This document shows positions 1 to 11,503 of a stretch of 64,000 nt of DNA, one piece after another. Each line of letters begins with the position of its first letter. The first letter of the stretch is position 1. A program made the translations under genes and the position numbers. The DNA is taken from positions 1,173,476 through 1,237,475 of the forward strand of contig BCJX01000002.1 of NCBI GenBank assembly GCA_001600415.1, given 5' to 3'. The DNA is from Pascua guehoae. Taxonomy: Eukaryota > Basidiomycota > Tremellomycetes > Trichosporonales > Trichosporonaceae. The notes under the pieces are model-generated. The model was not told the DNA's origin. It worked only from the letters and a program-made list of their open reading frames with translations, and searched no databases.

Positions 1-65
1 CCCGCAGACGACGAGCCACGGCACACCTCCGCAGCCCCGTCCACCGATATACGACACGGGCGAGG

Positions 66-621
66 TCACGGCTCGGCCTTGTCCCAGACATCCTTGAGGA
101 ACTGGCGGAAGAAGCGCCCCTTGCCCGCCTCTGCAATCTCGGCGACCTGGGCGTCGGTGAGGGGCGCGAGGCGGAAGGCGGCGAGTTGCTCCTCCTGGCG
201 CTGCTTGTTGCGCGATGTTCTGGCGTTAGCGGGGCAGTGGGAGGCACAGAGACTGGCATAAAGACCATCAGAGAGAGTGTGTGTGTGATTATCCCACTCC
301 TGAACTCTGAACTGGGAGATACCCCAGGTTGTTCCCGACACTTTCCGCACGGTCCCACTCACGTCACGACGGTGCCGCCCGCATGCTGTGCGGCCCACTG
401 GAGCAAGACCTGGGCGTCGGTCGTGCCGCGCTCGGCTGCGATGCGCGCGACGACGGCGTCGACTGGCCCGCCCGGCGAGCGGTGGACCGAGTTGAGGGGG
501 CCGTAGGTCTGGAACTTGATGGCGTGTTTTGCCTGGAGGGCCGCGAGGCGCTGGATGTTGGGGGCGTGCCAGATGTAGGGGTTGTATTCGATCTGTGTGT
601 GAGGAGGGTGTTTGGGCCCCG

Positions 622-674
<53 letters not shown>

Positions 675-2142
675 TTGGGATGCTGGGGGAGGGGGTAATC
701 GCGGTGGGTAAAGTGATAGGTAGAAAGGACGGAGGACGGAGGACGATAGGGTTGGGCATGCATGGGTAAAGGCTGAACGATGTAAAGGAGAATGCAGGCA
801 AGGAAGAGAAGACGTAGATGCGAGAGCAGAGAGCTTGAGACCTCGGTGGACGAGGAGATGGCCAGAGAGGAGAACAGGGGCAGAAAGAGGAGAGACCCAG
901 AGGACCGGATACCAGCTCAGGCGAGAGCAGAGAGCTTGAGAGCTGGGTGGACGAGAAGATGGGCAGAGAGGGAGAAGGGTTGGAAGGGGAGAGACCCAGA
1001 GAACCGGAGACCAGCTCAACGGAAGAGAAGCACACGAGAGGACTCTGCAGATGCCCCAGGTGGGACAAGACGAGGAAGACCAGTTTCTCAAGAGGGCACT
1101 GCAACTGTGGCACACAAGGCAGACAGAATACCAACTGTACCCACCTGGTTGACGGCGGGCGGGTGCGTCCACGTCTTGGCCAACAGCTCAATATCCTCTG
1201 CGCGAAAGTTGCTCACGCCGACGGACCGCGCGAGACCGTCGCGCTTGATCTGCTCAAAGACGGCCCACTGCTCGCCGAGCGGGACCTTTGAGACGAGCGG
1301 CGAGTGGATGAGGTCTGGGCGGGGTTAGTCGCGTATGTGGGGTTGGGGTTGGGTCGTGTGGTGTGGGTGTTGGGGCCCGTGTGCAGTGTACCTCGCCTTG
1401 CCCTCGTGCTACTCACACACGTCGACATAGTCTGTCCCGAGCTGGCGTCAGCTAGAGGCTAGCACTTTGCTCACCTCCTTCAGGAGACCCTCGAGGACGC
1501 GCCGGGGCTCTTGGGCGTCGTCGCTCGACGACTTGCTCCCTGGGTGTCAGTACAGGCGGGTACAGAGTCCGGGCGAGTGGATAGTTTGTAGTGAGCCGGT
1601 ACCCCTAGGCCATTGTGGGGAACTAGATGTTCTACCCCTGCCGTCGTCGCCCCTACTTGCACCCTCGGGTTCGGGTACTCATCACCACACCCCGAGAGCG
1701 TTTCCGCACTTCTCCCCACGTGCCCCCCCCCCCAACCTCCAGGCGACTCACACTTGGTAAGCACATAGACGTCCTCGCGCTTCCCGCCCCACTGCTTGAG
1801 GGCCTCCCCGACGCTCGCCGAGTTGGCGTACCCCTCGGCCGTGTCGAGGGAGATGTAGCCCGTCTCGAGCGCCGAGAGGACGAGGTCGGTTACGGGCTTG
1901 GCGTACAGTGCAGTCCCCGTGCCTGCGCGTCAGCCGGGTAGATGTGGGAGGAGAGACTCGGGGAGGCTGCCGGGGAGGAGCAAGAGGCAGGCCGGTTCCT
2001 GACAATGTCCACTTCCACAGAAGAGACAGGCAAGTTGCCTGGCGTGGGTGTGTGACGCCAACAAGTCTACACCACGGGACGTACCGAATGCGACGACGGG
2101 GATCTTGTTGCCATCATTGAGCGCGACGGTGGGCACGGACAT
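66..2142 (-). CDS. Aldo/keto reductase (NADPH-dependent), about 7 exons
   Basis: Cytosolic AKR-family oxidoreductase that would reduce carbonyl compounds with NADPH. The spliced protein starts MSVPTVALNDGNKIPVVAFG and carries the catalytic tetrad: Asp and Tyr in DTAEGY, Lys in YVLTK and His in LIHSP. GVSNF, the NQIEYNPY strand and a C-terminal nucleotide-binding segment (VVTTSRNKQR) follow. Exons are approximately 2085-2142, 1756-1922, 1484-1538, 1411-1435, 1145-1320, 363-592 and 66-219; one exon is only about 25 nt. The ATG at 2142 lies about 60 bp from a TATATAA element near 2200. The intron at 593-1144 is exceptional: 552 nt, with a 50-nt homopolymer and a 101-bp tandem duplication. The family is certain from the tetrad; the substrate is unknown. 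It resembles yeast GCY1/YPR1/YDL124W-type reductases. Confidence 0.9.
623..672. repeat. Poly-G homopolymer, 50 nt
   Basis: Fifty consecutive G on the plus strand. It lies inside the long intron (593-1144) of the minus-strand aldo/keto reductase, so the pre-mRNA carries poly-C. Its length may be uncertain because assemblers handle such tracts badly. Confidence 0.95.
818..1017. repeat. Purine-rich tandem duplication, about 101 bp x 2
   Basis: Two adjacent copies of about 100 bp each begin with the shared words GCGAGAGCAGAGAGCTTGAG and continue through GAGAGACCCAGA and CCGGA-ACCAGCTCA. They differ by scattered substitutions and small indels. The duplication lies in the same reductase intron as the poly-G tract. 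Confidence 0.85.
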
Positions 2143-2631
2143 GGCGGACAGTCGACAGAAGTATGTATGAGCGCTCGTGTCGACGCGCGCGGCGCGACGT
2201 TATATAACGACCCCAGAGGACGCGGGTGTCTGCGGAACAGGGCCATTTCAGTCCATGGATGAATCAGCACTGCGCAATGCTGCGCGACGGGAACCGCTGG
2301 CGATATCTCGTGGATAACTGGCGCAAGCGGCCGCAATAAGAGTTGGCAAGCGAGCACAACAGACGACCGTCGCACCGCCGTAGCCGTCGGACATGTCATG
2401 CCCGGTCGGTCTGCCCACCACGACCGTTCCGGCGCTGACCGGTCCGAGTGCCACAAACGCACGGCCGAGGTCACGTGCGCGACTGCCACAATGACGCCAC
2501 GCGACGTCGCATCTGCCAGAAGTTCCGGACAGTTACACCACACCTGGCGATTATCGCGCACTGGCTACAGACGATCTGGCGAGGTGATTGCGAAAACAAC
2601 CCCGTTCTTGCTGTACTCGTCTCTATCCACA

Positions 2632-4286
2632 ATGCTCCCAGTCTTGCGATCACGCGTGCCGGCCGCGGCATTGCGCGCCCATGCGGGCTTGCGCCTGTGC
2701 GCATCACCGGTCGCGCCCGCATACGCTCGTGGGCTGTCGACTTCGCGTGTGTGGGCGTCTGCCCCGCCTTCGTCCTCTGCAGGGCCTGCACCGCGCCAAC
2801 AAGGAACGGCGGGAGCACAGGGTGCACTGGGGGCGGCGGCGGGCACGACGGCCAAGCCGCAGCGGGGACTGAAAATCTCGCACCTGTTCGGCGGGCTCGT
2901 CGGGCTCGGCCTCCTGGTGACAATCTACGGCCTGTATGTTGTCCGTTTTTGGGGGGCCAGCACTAACGGCCAGGCTGGAATGGTACTACTCGCTCCAAGT
3001 ATGGCCCGAGCCGGTCAAGACGCCGCTCAAGGCGGCCATCAAGGCAAAGGCGCGCGGGGACACTGACCGCGCCGACGCCTACTTCCGGGCCGCGCTCGAG
3101 GCGGCGCGGTCGATCCCGCCGTCGGCGCTCGACCCGGACCCGCTCCTCAAGCTGAGCGGCATCTACATTTCGTTGGGCGCCATGCTCGAGGACGCGGGGC
3201 AGCCGGTGCGCGCGTTCCAGGACCTGCGCGACGCGTATGCCCTGTTTGGCGCGGCGCCGCTCGCCGCCCCGCCCGGCGAGGTGACGGGGTGGGCGGCGAG
3301 CGAGGGCGCGCACGACCTGACGCACGACGAAGTGACGCGGGCGATTGGGCTGGCGCAGAAACTGGGCCAGATTGCAGCAACACTCGGCGGGATGAATGTG
3401 CCCCCGGCCTTTCCCCAGCTCGAACCCTCGGACACCGACCCGAACCCATCTCAGGAGACGTGGGACTCGGCAGCAGAAAAGTACCTCTCGTCCGCCCTCG
3501 CGGCCATGCTCCGCCTCGGCCTCGCGGGCCGGTCACCCTCGGCGGCCGGCCCCGTCGTCGCCGGCCGCGACGTCGCGCTCCCCCACGACGACGCAGAGGA
3601 CGACGCACCCCGGGTCAACAAGCGTGGCCTCGGACTCACCATGGAGGCCCTCGCGGAAGTCTACCGCAGGCAGCGCAGGCCAGGCCTCGCGGCCCAGCTC
3701 CTCCTCCAGGCTATCACTGTTCTCATGCCCCCTCAGGCAGACAGCCCGCCCGTCGCAGACAGGTGCCAGGCTGCCATGGTGCGTATGACGCAGCCACCAC
3801 ATCCCCCCTTAACATCCCCCCCCCCCCCTACACCCCGCTAACACCCAGCTCATGACCTCCATCTCGAGCCACGCGCTCGAACCACGCACCCCCGCCGCCG
3901 TCTCGGCCGCCCGCTCGTGGTCCCTCAAGGCCCTCCAGCTCGTCGACGCCGCGGCAAAGGAGCAGGGGTGGACGGGCGCGCCCGCCGACATTGCCTCGGC
4001 GACGTGCGCGCGCGCGCGGAGTGTTGCCCTCTTCAATCTCGGCATGTTGGCAGAGGTACGTCGGCACATCCGAGTCGTGCTATTCCGTGCCTCCAGGCTC
4101 GCCCATGATACCTATACCTATACTTCATTCCCAGACTGACTCCAGATTGACAAGGACAACGCGGCCGCGGCGCGCCACTTTGATGCCGCGCTCCGGGCAT
4201 CGCGGGACGCAGGGTTCGGCGAGGGAAGGCGCGAGGCGACGCGGGCCCTGCGGAGGGTGCAGAGTGCGTTGGCAAGTGAGGCCTGA
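2632..4286 (+). CDS. Mitochondrial inner-membrane TPR protein, Mgr3-like
   Basis: Exons 2632-2933, 2974-3778, 3849-4055 and 4146-4286. The first intron is 40 nt, and splicing it joins the reading frame to give YGLLEWYY. The N-terminus (MLPVLRSRVPAAALRAHAGL) is basic and Ser/Ala-rich, like a mitochondrial presequence. One transmembrane helix follows near residues 85-105 (HLFGGLVGLGLLVTIYGLL). The rest is helical, with TPR-like segments such as RADAYFRAALEAAR, AEKYLSSALAAMLRL, EALAEVYRRQ and AAARHFDAALRASRDAG. This layout (presequence, single helix, soluble TPR domain) matches fungal Mgr3, an adaptor of the i-AAA protease; the assignment is inferred from architecture. The ATG at 2632 is chosen because the presequence begins there. 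Confidence 0.8.
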
Positions 4287-4726
4287 GTTGGATGAGTTGG
4301 ACGCGGACGGGTAGGAGTGTGTGGAGGGGCACCAAATGAAAGAGTCACAAAGTAAGGAAGAGACAAAGAAGAGGCAAGACAGACTCTGTCTATATCAACC
4401 ACTAGCCAGTGCTCCATAGACCCCAAACGGTATATTACGCATTCCAATGGCATTTCCCTGCACATCTCAAAAGGTACATTACTCGTGACAGATAAAACAC
4501 CAAACCGCTTCTGAATCTACTCGTCTCGTGTCTGCGTTGCAGCTTGGCTGCGCCCAAAAGTGTATGAATGTACGGGGCGTTTTCGTTTCTCCAGTGTCGC
4601 AATTGTCGCAACTGTCGCAATCGTTGTCAAAGCGTAAAGAGCTAGCTTGCAGCGTTTTGGCTCTTCTCTGCCGACCACTTGACCGGCTCCCACTCCTGTT
4701 CGCTGCACTCGCGCCAGCTCGGCTCA
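4287..4726. other. Convergent intergenic spacer
   Basis: Spacer between the 3' ends of the TPR gene and the UBE3D-like gene. It contains a short array of the word GTCGCAA near 4602-4625 and no supported gene. Confidence 0.6.
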
Positions 4727-7700
4727 CTAGATGCGCTCGAGGAAGCCGACATCAAACGAGCCCATGACACGGCGCTGGGGTGGGTACAGTGCCGAACTCG
4801 CCTTGAGGGCCGAGATGAGGGTCTCGCACACATTGGATGGGTAGCGGAGGTGCTCGACCTGGCCCCGAGGTCCAAAGCCGGGCAAGTTGTCGTACGCGGC
4901 GTCGGGCCCAGAGCCTTCGATGACCTTGTACATGATCTTGGCTGCGCGGAGGTTGCGCCCAAACGGAGCGACTGCGAGCGCCTGCGTGTCGGGAGTGGGA
5001 ACGCTGATGGGCGCAGGGCGGCGGCGCGACCTGCCCAGACGCTCAAAGCCCGAGCGCGGTGCGGGTGGTGCAGCGGCCAGTGCGCTAGAGCCAGACTCGA
5101 GCGAGACAGACTGACCCGGGCGCTTGAAGGCGACACGCACGCTCGGGTTGAAGACCCAAATGGCGAGACGGCGGTCGCCAGTCTGTTCGTCTGCGATAAG
5201 GAAGCGATGCGACGCGTGTGCTTGGGCCAGTTCGAGCATGTCGGACACGACAAATGTCGAGACGGGGAAGCGAACGTGGTCCACGTCGCCCAGGCCGCGC
5301 CCACGCAGGAGCGCAATCGACCACTTTGCAAAGCGAACCGTACCGGCACCCGGACGACCATCCTCGGGGCGCAGTCTTCCCAACACCTCACCACAAGGGC
5401 ATGCGACAATTCGCCAGTCGTCGGCCTGTGTGTTAGCATTTGAAATGCTGCGTTGAGAAAACAACAGGCAATGTTGCTCGTATAGTAGACCCCGCCCCGG
5501 GACACTGCGGGGGACGAGGGATTGTTATTTACGAGCGCGCGGGACATGCGCTTGGTTTAATGTAGGGCTCTTGTATCGACCATAGGGCTGTGCCCTGTCT
5601 ACCACCCGGGTGGCCGCTGAGGGTCGAAACTTGCAAGAGCTTCGTTCCCCAGCCGCACCACCCGAATAGCAAACCGCCAGTTGGTGCTAGGCGACGGCCT
5701 TCTTGGAAGCCCGAATGAAATGAAATGGGATGGAAATGGGATGGAAATGGGATGGAAATGGGATGGAAATGGGATGCGTTCAAGTGGCACTCACATCTGC
5801 TGATTGTTCCAAGGTCAAGTTCGAGTCGCAGATGTGGCTGCCCGCGACCAGCAGGTACGAGCCACCGACGAGGACCGCGTCCTCAGAAGGCCAGAAACCA
5901 TCCTTGTGTTTTGATAGCGAAGCTGTGAATGCCGGGTCGGCGTGGCACATCCACACCTCGAGCATCTCAGCCCAGTGCTCGGACGGCAGGTCCTTGAACT
6001 GGACACCTGGGGGGAAGTGGGCAATCTCCCGATCACACGACGTGCAACATAAGCTGCGCGGCTTGAGAGTGCGAAGGTTTGGCGCCGACAGAGCATGGGT
6101 AATGCTCGATGTGATGGAGAGGGTCGTGGTCGGCGTTGGGAGAGCCGAGAGCTTTGCCTCGAGGAAGTCGTCGACTGGTGTGACGCTGACGACCTGCCCA
6201 AGGGGAACGGGCGATGGCAGTGCAATGGTCACACGCAGTGCCTGGTCCGTCTTGGACACCAAGGCGGCGTCATTGGGTCCCACAATCTCAACTTGGAGGT
6301 CGGGCGCGAGGTCGATCGGGATACCGTAGAGAAGCACCTGGATGGCACGCAGATTCTCCTGGTGTTCGGCAACATAGCCTGCCCCACTTGTATCGATCGT
6401 GCTCACAACAGGCGCCTTCTCCTTTTCAACCTTTGGACTCCCGAACGCTGATCCACGGCCCTTGAACGTGGCAGCAATCTTCCTGATTGCGCTTGGCGCA
6501 GCCGACGTTGGTCGAGCTGGCGACGCTAACGAAAAGGAATTTCGTCGACTCGACGCAGGCGTCATGTTTGGGTTTGGCGTCAACAAGGCAGTAACGGGCG
6601 TGCGCGGCGTGGGTGCTTCAATCTCCTGGTTGCTGAGACGTCCCATTGCCGAGCTGGTGAGCAGCGCCTCGAAAAAGTCCTCCTTGTCCTCTTCGACAAA
6701 CGGGTTCGAGTCGTGCGACGGGGCACGCGACGCGTAAGACATTGTGGAATGCAGTGAGATGGTGTCCGCATAATCGTTTGAGATGTGCGCGCGCGGGGTC
6801 CTTGGGGTGGGCGGCGCACACTCCTGGTTGGTCATGCGACCCATGTCGGTTCCAATCGCGACAGCACTGAAGAACGAGTCTCTCTGCGAACTGCGCTTGG
6901 GTGCAGCAACATCCTGGTCGTGGAGGCGGCCAGAATGGAGACCGTTGGCGACCGCATCAAGGAGCGAGTCGTTTGAATCAAGCGCGGCCCGCGACATTTG
7001 CTCCCCACTGAAGCGTGACGCCTGCTCCCCACTGCGGCGCATCATCTGCTCCCCACTGCGGCGTATCATCTGCTCTCCACTGCGGCGTGACATTTGCTCT
7101 CCGCTGAGACGGCCGCGCGCCGCGTACCCATTGCTCGTTGGCTGGCCGTTCTGATCTGTCAGCATGTCAACACATCATGTTGCGCACCTGCTGCCTGTAT
7201 GGGCGAATCTTTACGTCCTGGTCACTCATGCGCGCGTCGCTCGACGACTCAATGAGCCTTCGAAGGAACTTGTCACGCTGCGCAAAGAGTCAGTATCATC
7301 CTGTTGGGAATCCCTCAACTCAACACACCTCGTGCAGTTCCCGCGCACGCTGCAGATTGTCCTGCGGGTTGTCTGGCACCTTTTCGTCGAGCTTGCGCAC
7401 AGCCTCCTCCATGGTGTCGGCAAGTATCGCTTCGCGTCGGTTGTCTTTGAGCGAGATTGGGCTCGCGGGGCTTCGAACGCGGTGTAGACTGCGAGGGCTA
7501 CCGACACTGACTCGACCGCGTTCTCCGGAAATGCGGGACCTGCTCTCGCCGCTGAGACCGTCGGCTAGGGGCTGGTACTTGCGAGGAGCATTGGCGCGCT
7601 CAATCTTGTCCCATATGTCCGATAGTTCGCGTTCGCGGCGGCGCACGCGCTCGGTGGGTGTCGAAGACGATTGTCCGCGACGGGCCTCGGCAGTACGGAG

Positions 7701-8988
7701 AGGCATGCGTTGATCCTGCATCTGAGGTGCCATGGACTGTAGTCGTTCAATGGCAGTGGTAACTGTGTCGAGTTCGTTGAGGATGGGTGTAATCTTTTCA
7801 GAGTCCCGGCCACTCCGAGACTTGGTCTCCTCCTCGTCAATCTTATCCTTGACGTCTACGCTCGCCGTGCTGGCCATGCGGGATCCTTCAGAGTACAACC
7901 GACGGTCAGTATGCGAGTCTTCATAGTTGGGTGGCAGAGAGCGCCGACCGTCCGACGAGCAACTCTGTCGGCCTTCCTCAGAACCGAGCGATTCGCGATC
8001 AATCCTGCGATACTTTGGGGGAAGGGCGTGTGCGACCAAGGAACGAGTCGGCGCATCTCGCTCGCGCACAAGCTGGATCACGGCGTTGCTAAGTGACTCG
8101 ACCCGTGCCCATGCGAGGTCTTCGCGCAGCTGCTGGGCAGCTTGGGGGCCCGGAAGGATAGTTTGGCGGTCGCCTTGTGCAGCATCCGCAAGTGCCGCTC
8201 GCGACCGGTTCACGGCCGCAGTCTCGACGGCGAGGAGGACGTGGACGAGAGAGAGGTAGGGCGAGAGGCGTTCACCTTCCTCGCCGGGCGGTGAAGCTGG
8301 AGACGAGATTGCCGAGGAAGGGTGGAATGTCTCGAGCTGGTAAGACGCCTCGAGCAGCTCGCCAAGAGCCGTAGCGAGACGCTGGTCCTCGGGACTCAGT
8401 GCCTGATTCGTTCCAGTGGTCGGTAGGAGCGCCTCGAGAACGTCAACACACGCGCGTTGGATCCCGACAAAGTTGATCTCAGTCGTGTCGTCATACTGGC
8501 CGGTTAGCTGAGGGTCATGTGGCACGGGTGAGCTTGGCCAAGCAGCTGCCACTTACGCCGTAGTGTACAGTCTCCTGGTCTGAATCAATTTCCTTTTCAT
8601 CGTCCAGCTCTGGTAGAAGCAGCTGCGTTGGAAAGGGGGAAGGTGGTGGTGGCAAAGCGTCGAGTTCGTCGTCATCCTCTTGGTTGTCCTCCTGCCGTTG
8701 TTGTTGCTGCTGCTGGGGCTGAGAGTACTGTAGCGACTGTCGAGGGGACTGTATCACGGGCTGTGAGGGCCCAGAACAGTGCGAGCATTGGGACTGCTCT
8801 GAAGGGACGCGGTGGCGGGATCCGTTTGACAAACGGGATGCGTGAGATTCGTAGGACGAGACGGCAGAGATGGCCGACTGGATCGAGTGAGTGCGGTGGT
8901 GTGCACGTCGTGGAGGGCTGTAGGGGAGAGGGGGTAATGGCTGGGCAGGGGGTGCCGTTGGCGGTGGCCGGATAGCCTCGAGTTCCAT
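4727..8988 (-). CDS. Large UBE3D-like (HECT_2) protein with repeated GoLoco-like motif
   Basis: Five exons: 8557-8988, 7329-8495, 7188-7277, 5795-7150 and 4727-5425, about 1,247 residues. The C-terminal part (from about residue 700) resembles the UBE3D/E2-binding family: SLCCTSCDREIAHF, FKDLPSEHWAEMLEVWMCH, HKDGFW, then CPCGEVLG and VRFAKW. Family members bind ubiquitin-conjugating enzymes. Ahead of it lie a Pro/Gln-rich N-terminus (YSQPQQQQQQRQ), a helical region (about residues 145-310), a charged linker, and a repeat zone with five RRSGEQM-type octapeptides. The zone also has four copies of a roughly 25-residue motif ending R[ML]x[DN]Q[DE]. The repeat zone and the UBE3D domain share one uninterrupted exon, so the fusion is not an artefact of exon joining. 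UBE3D proteins are usually about 400 residues, so the N-terminal extension is unusual. Confidence 0.85.
5426..5794 (-). repeat. 369-nt intron with 11-bp tandem array
   Basis: Intron between the last two exons of the UBE3D-like gene, bounded by GTGAGT (sense strand) and TGCTAACACACAG. Near its 5' end (plus 5722-5776) are about five copies of the 11-mer GAAATGGGATG. The gene's other introns are 37-61 nt. Confidence 0.8.
6993..7110 (-). repeat. 24-bp coding tandem repeat (RRSGEQM-type)
   Basis: About five copies of a 24-bp unit inside the UBE3D-like gene. It encodes consecutive octapeptides of the form x-R-R-S-G-E-Q-M, with variants RFSGEQM, RLSGEQM and RRSGEQA. Confidence 0.9.
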
Positions 8989-11503
8989 GGTGTAGACCGC
9001 TCTCGAGTTGCAAGAGAGGGCAACAGAGGTTTGAATTTGTCGACGAGTTTGGCGTTGGTGGCGGTTGTCGACAAAGGCCCGGTCTGGTGCTAGTAGTGGT
9101 TGAGGGCGAGTCGGCTCGCGCGCGGGGGTTTGTATGACGAGTATTTAATACCGGTGTGCGACCGAGGCGGGCAAGCTCGCGGTTTGTTGGTAATAATGAC
9201 TGATGATGGACGTGTGCGAGTGTGAGTAAGCACTGTTCCAACGGCCAGACCTGATTGAGATTGGTATCGTGAGACGATCTCTCTGGATCTCTCTTGTCTC
9301 TGAATCTTTGCGGCGCCGAGCCTCCGTGGACGTGCCTGTGCCCGCGCGCGCGCTCGCTCGCCTTGTCTCGCCCAGGCTTGTGTTTCTGCCGGCCGACCGG
9401 TCGGTCTGCCCAGCCCAAATCAAGCGCGTGGTGCAGAGAGCGAGCAAGGTATGCAACAGGCAATTTGCAGGCCTGCGGGATGGTTCGGATGCCGAGGTAC
9501 TTTGAGGGGCGGGCGCGCGTGTGCGGGGTATGCGTGTGATACGCGGTGCGCTTTGTTGGCGTCGGAGCGTTACGACCGCTTCGGGCGTGCAGCAGGTGAC
9601 GATGCAGACCGACCGTGCTCTCTGACTGGGGGCCGGATGCCGAGGTTTGCAGGTGCTGAGGTTGCGGCTGTGTGTGCAGGCCAGTGCCGGGCAAGACCGC
9701 GAGATCGAGATCGAGAGAGAGACAAAGACAGAGAGGGGCACGGGGGCTCAGAGGGCAAGGCGAGGAATTGATACGGCAGTACCGCAGTTGGACGGTATGG
9801 CCCACCACTGCTCAAGAATTGTGGCTGGCCGAGGACCGGGCAATGCGGCGGGGGTTACGGCTGGTTTCGGACAAGGTTTTTAAGGACAAGGGCAGCGAGC
9901 AAGGGGTTGACCGTAGTGGTGACTAGCCTTTGGGTCCCAGTGTTGCAGCGCGGCTAGCCTGGGCTTGTCTAAAGACTGCGTGGTGACGGGCGGTGGACGC
10001 CGTGGGTACAATTTTTGCCGTGATGGGTTCAGAGTGGGTTTGTTTGCAAGGAGGCGCCAGGACGAATGGTAAAGCGGGCCCTGTCATGTGCCCTTTGGAT
10101 GTTGTCCTTTTGAGAGGCCGAGTCGGGCTTTGGATGGTTGTCTATCCCAACACTGTCCGTCGATGTGGACAAAAAGAGAGATAAAGAGGCGTCATAAAGG
10201 GCGTTGCGAGTGGCGGCGGCGTCGCAGTGGCGGGACAGCAAGACCGAGGGACCGGGGGACGGGCGGTACGAGGGACGGGGAGTACGAGTGGAGGGGGGGC
10301 GCGCGTCGGATGGTGTGTGAGGGTGTCTAGGTGCGAGATCGCGAGAGAGGGCAGTAAGAGACGTTTGACGAGGATTAAGGATTCGCAGGAATTGTCCCCA
10401 GGATATCCAGGAAATTCCGGTAGACAACCAGGTCCGAGCCATGCGCCACTGGCGCCACGTGCGTACTCTTCCGGGTCCAAGCGCTACGAGCGCCTAATGC
10501 CCGCAAACCTTTCCACCATGCCACAAACTCATTCCTGCATTCCGACCTCTTGTGACCACTGGTGAGGCATTTCCTTTGTCAAGAGGACGCAGTCATTGTT
10601 GCAGCCGTATTCAACCGCTTGCATGTGCACTACTGCACTGCAAAGACGCTGAATCCAGCACGGATCTACGGGGCCGCGCTTCGGACTGACCAGGTCCAAG
10701 ATCAAAAGTCTGGCCAAGACTTTGGGTCGTTTCTCATTGGCATCTGCCCACCATCTCTCCTCAGTCAGTCCTGTCTTGCAGGTCCTCGCCCGCTTGCTCA
10801 TCCCTGATTGCAAGCACAGGCCTCGTCAGGGACCACAGACTTGTTGACAAAGACACAAACTGACTATTTGCTCACAGCTCGCCCTTGGCCCCACCCTCTG
10901 ACTTGTGCTGCGTACGTACATGTCCTCCCAGCATGTTACAGTACTCTGGCAAGCCTTTTCTTGACGGCGTCTCTTGACGGCGACACCAGTACTGTCCAGA
11001 GACAAAGTTATACCAATTTCCGGCATACCAAACGTGGAATGTAAAATTAACCCTCCATTCTGAAAACCTCCTCGGTCTCGGTCCACCAGCCTGGACCGCT
11101 CTCGCTCCCTGTCGCACCGGGCACGAAACTCTCCTGCATGCCATCTGTCAACTGTGCGGTGTGTCAGCGTTTCGTTAAAAAAGTGTGTCCGACAGAGGTG
11201 GCGATTGTCCCACACCCCTGCAGACATTGCTGTGCCACCTTCGCAGCCTGCAGCCCGCACAACCAGGAGTGGCAATGCTGACACGCTTTTCGGCTCATTG
11301 CGCCACGGTACCAGCAGTGTGAACGCCAACGCCGCCACGTCGGTACCGAGAAATGGGAATGAGTTCAACTAGGCACGACAGCCATTGGTCACCAAAGAGC
11401 AAGCAGTGTGAACACCAAAGAGAGTGGCGGTGGTCAATATGAAGCGGCCTCGAATGCCCCTCACATTCCACAAGGACCGGGCGACACGGAGGGCAGTGAC
11501 TCT
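8989..11503. other. Long intergenic region, no supported gene
   Basis: About 2.5 kb between the 5' end of the UBE3D-like gene and the 3' end of the rhamnose mutarotase-like gene. Reading frames here are short, low in complexity (Ser/Arg-rich) and show no family motif or consistent splice pattern. It probably holds leaders and promoters. Confidence 0.5.

Noticed and set aside
364..1191. Long minus-strand frames with runs of 16 or more Pro (and Gly on the other strand) around the poly-G tract
   Set aside because: They are translations of the homopolymer inside an intron; the reductase exons on both sides use other frames.
9145..9741. Minus-strand frame rich in Ser/Arg in the 9-10 kb region
   Set aside because: Low complexity, no motif, no splice partners.
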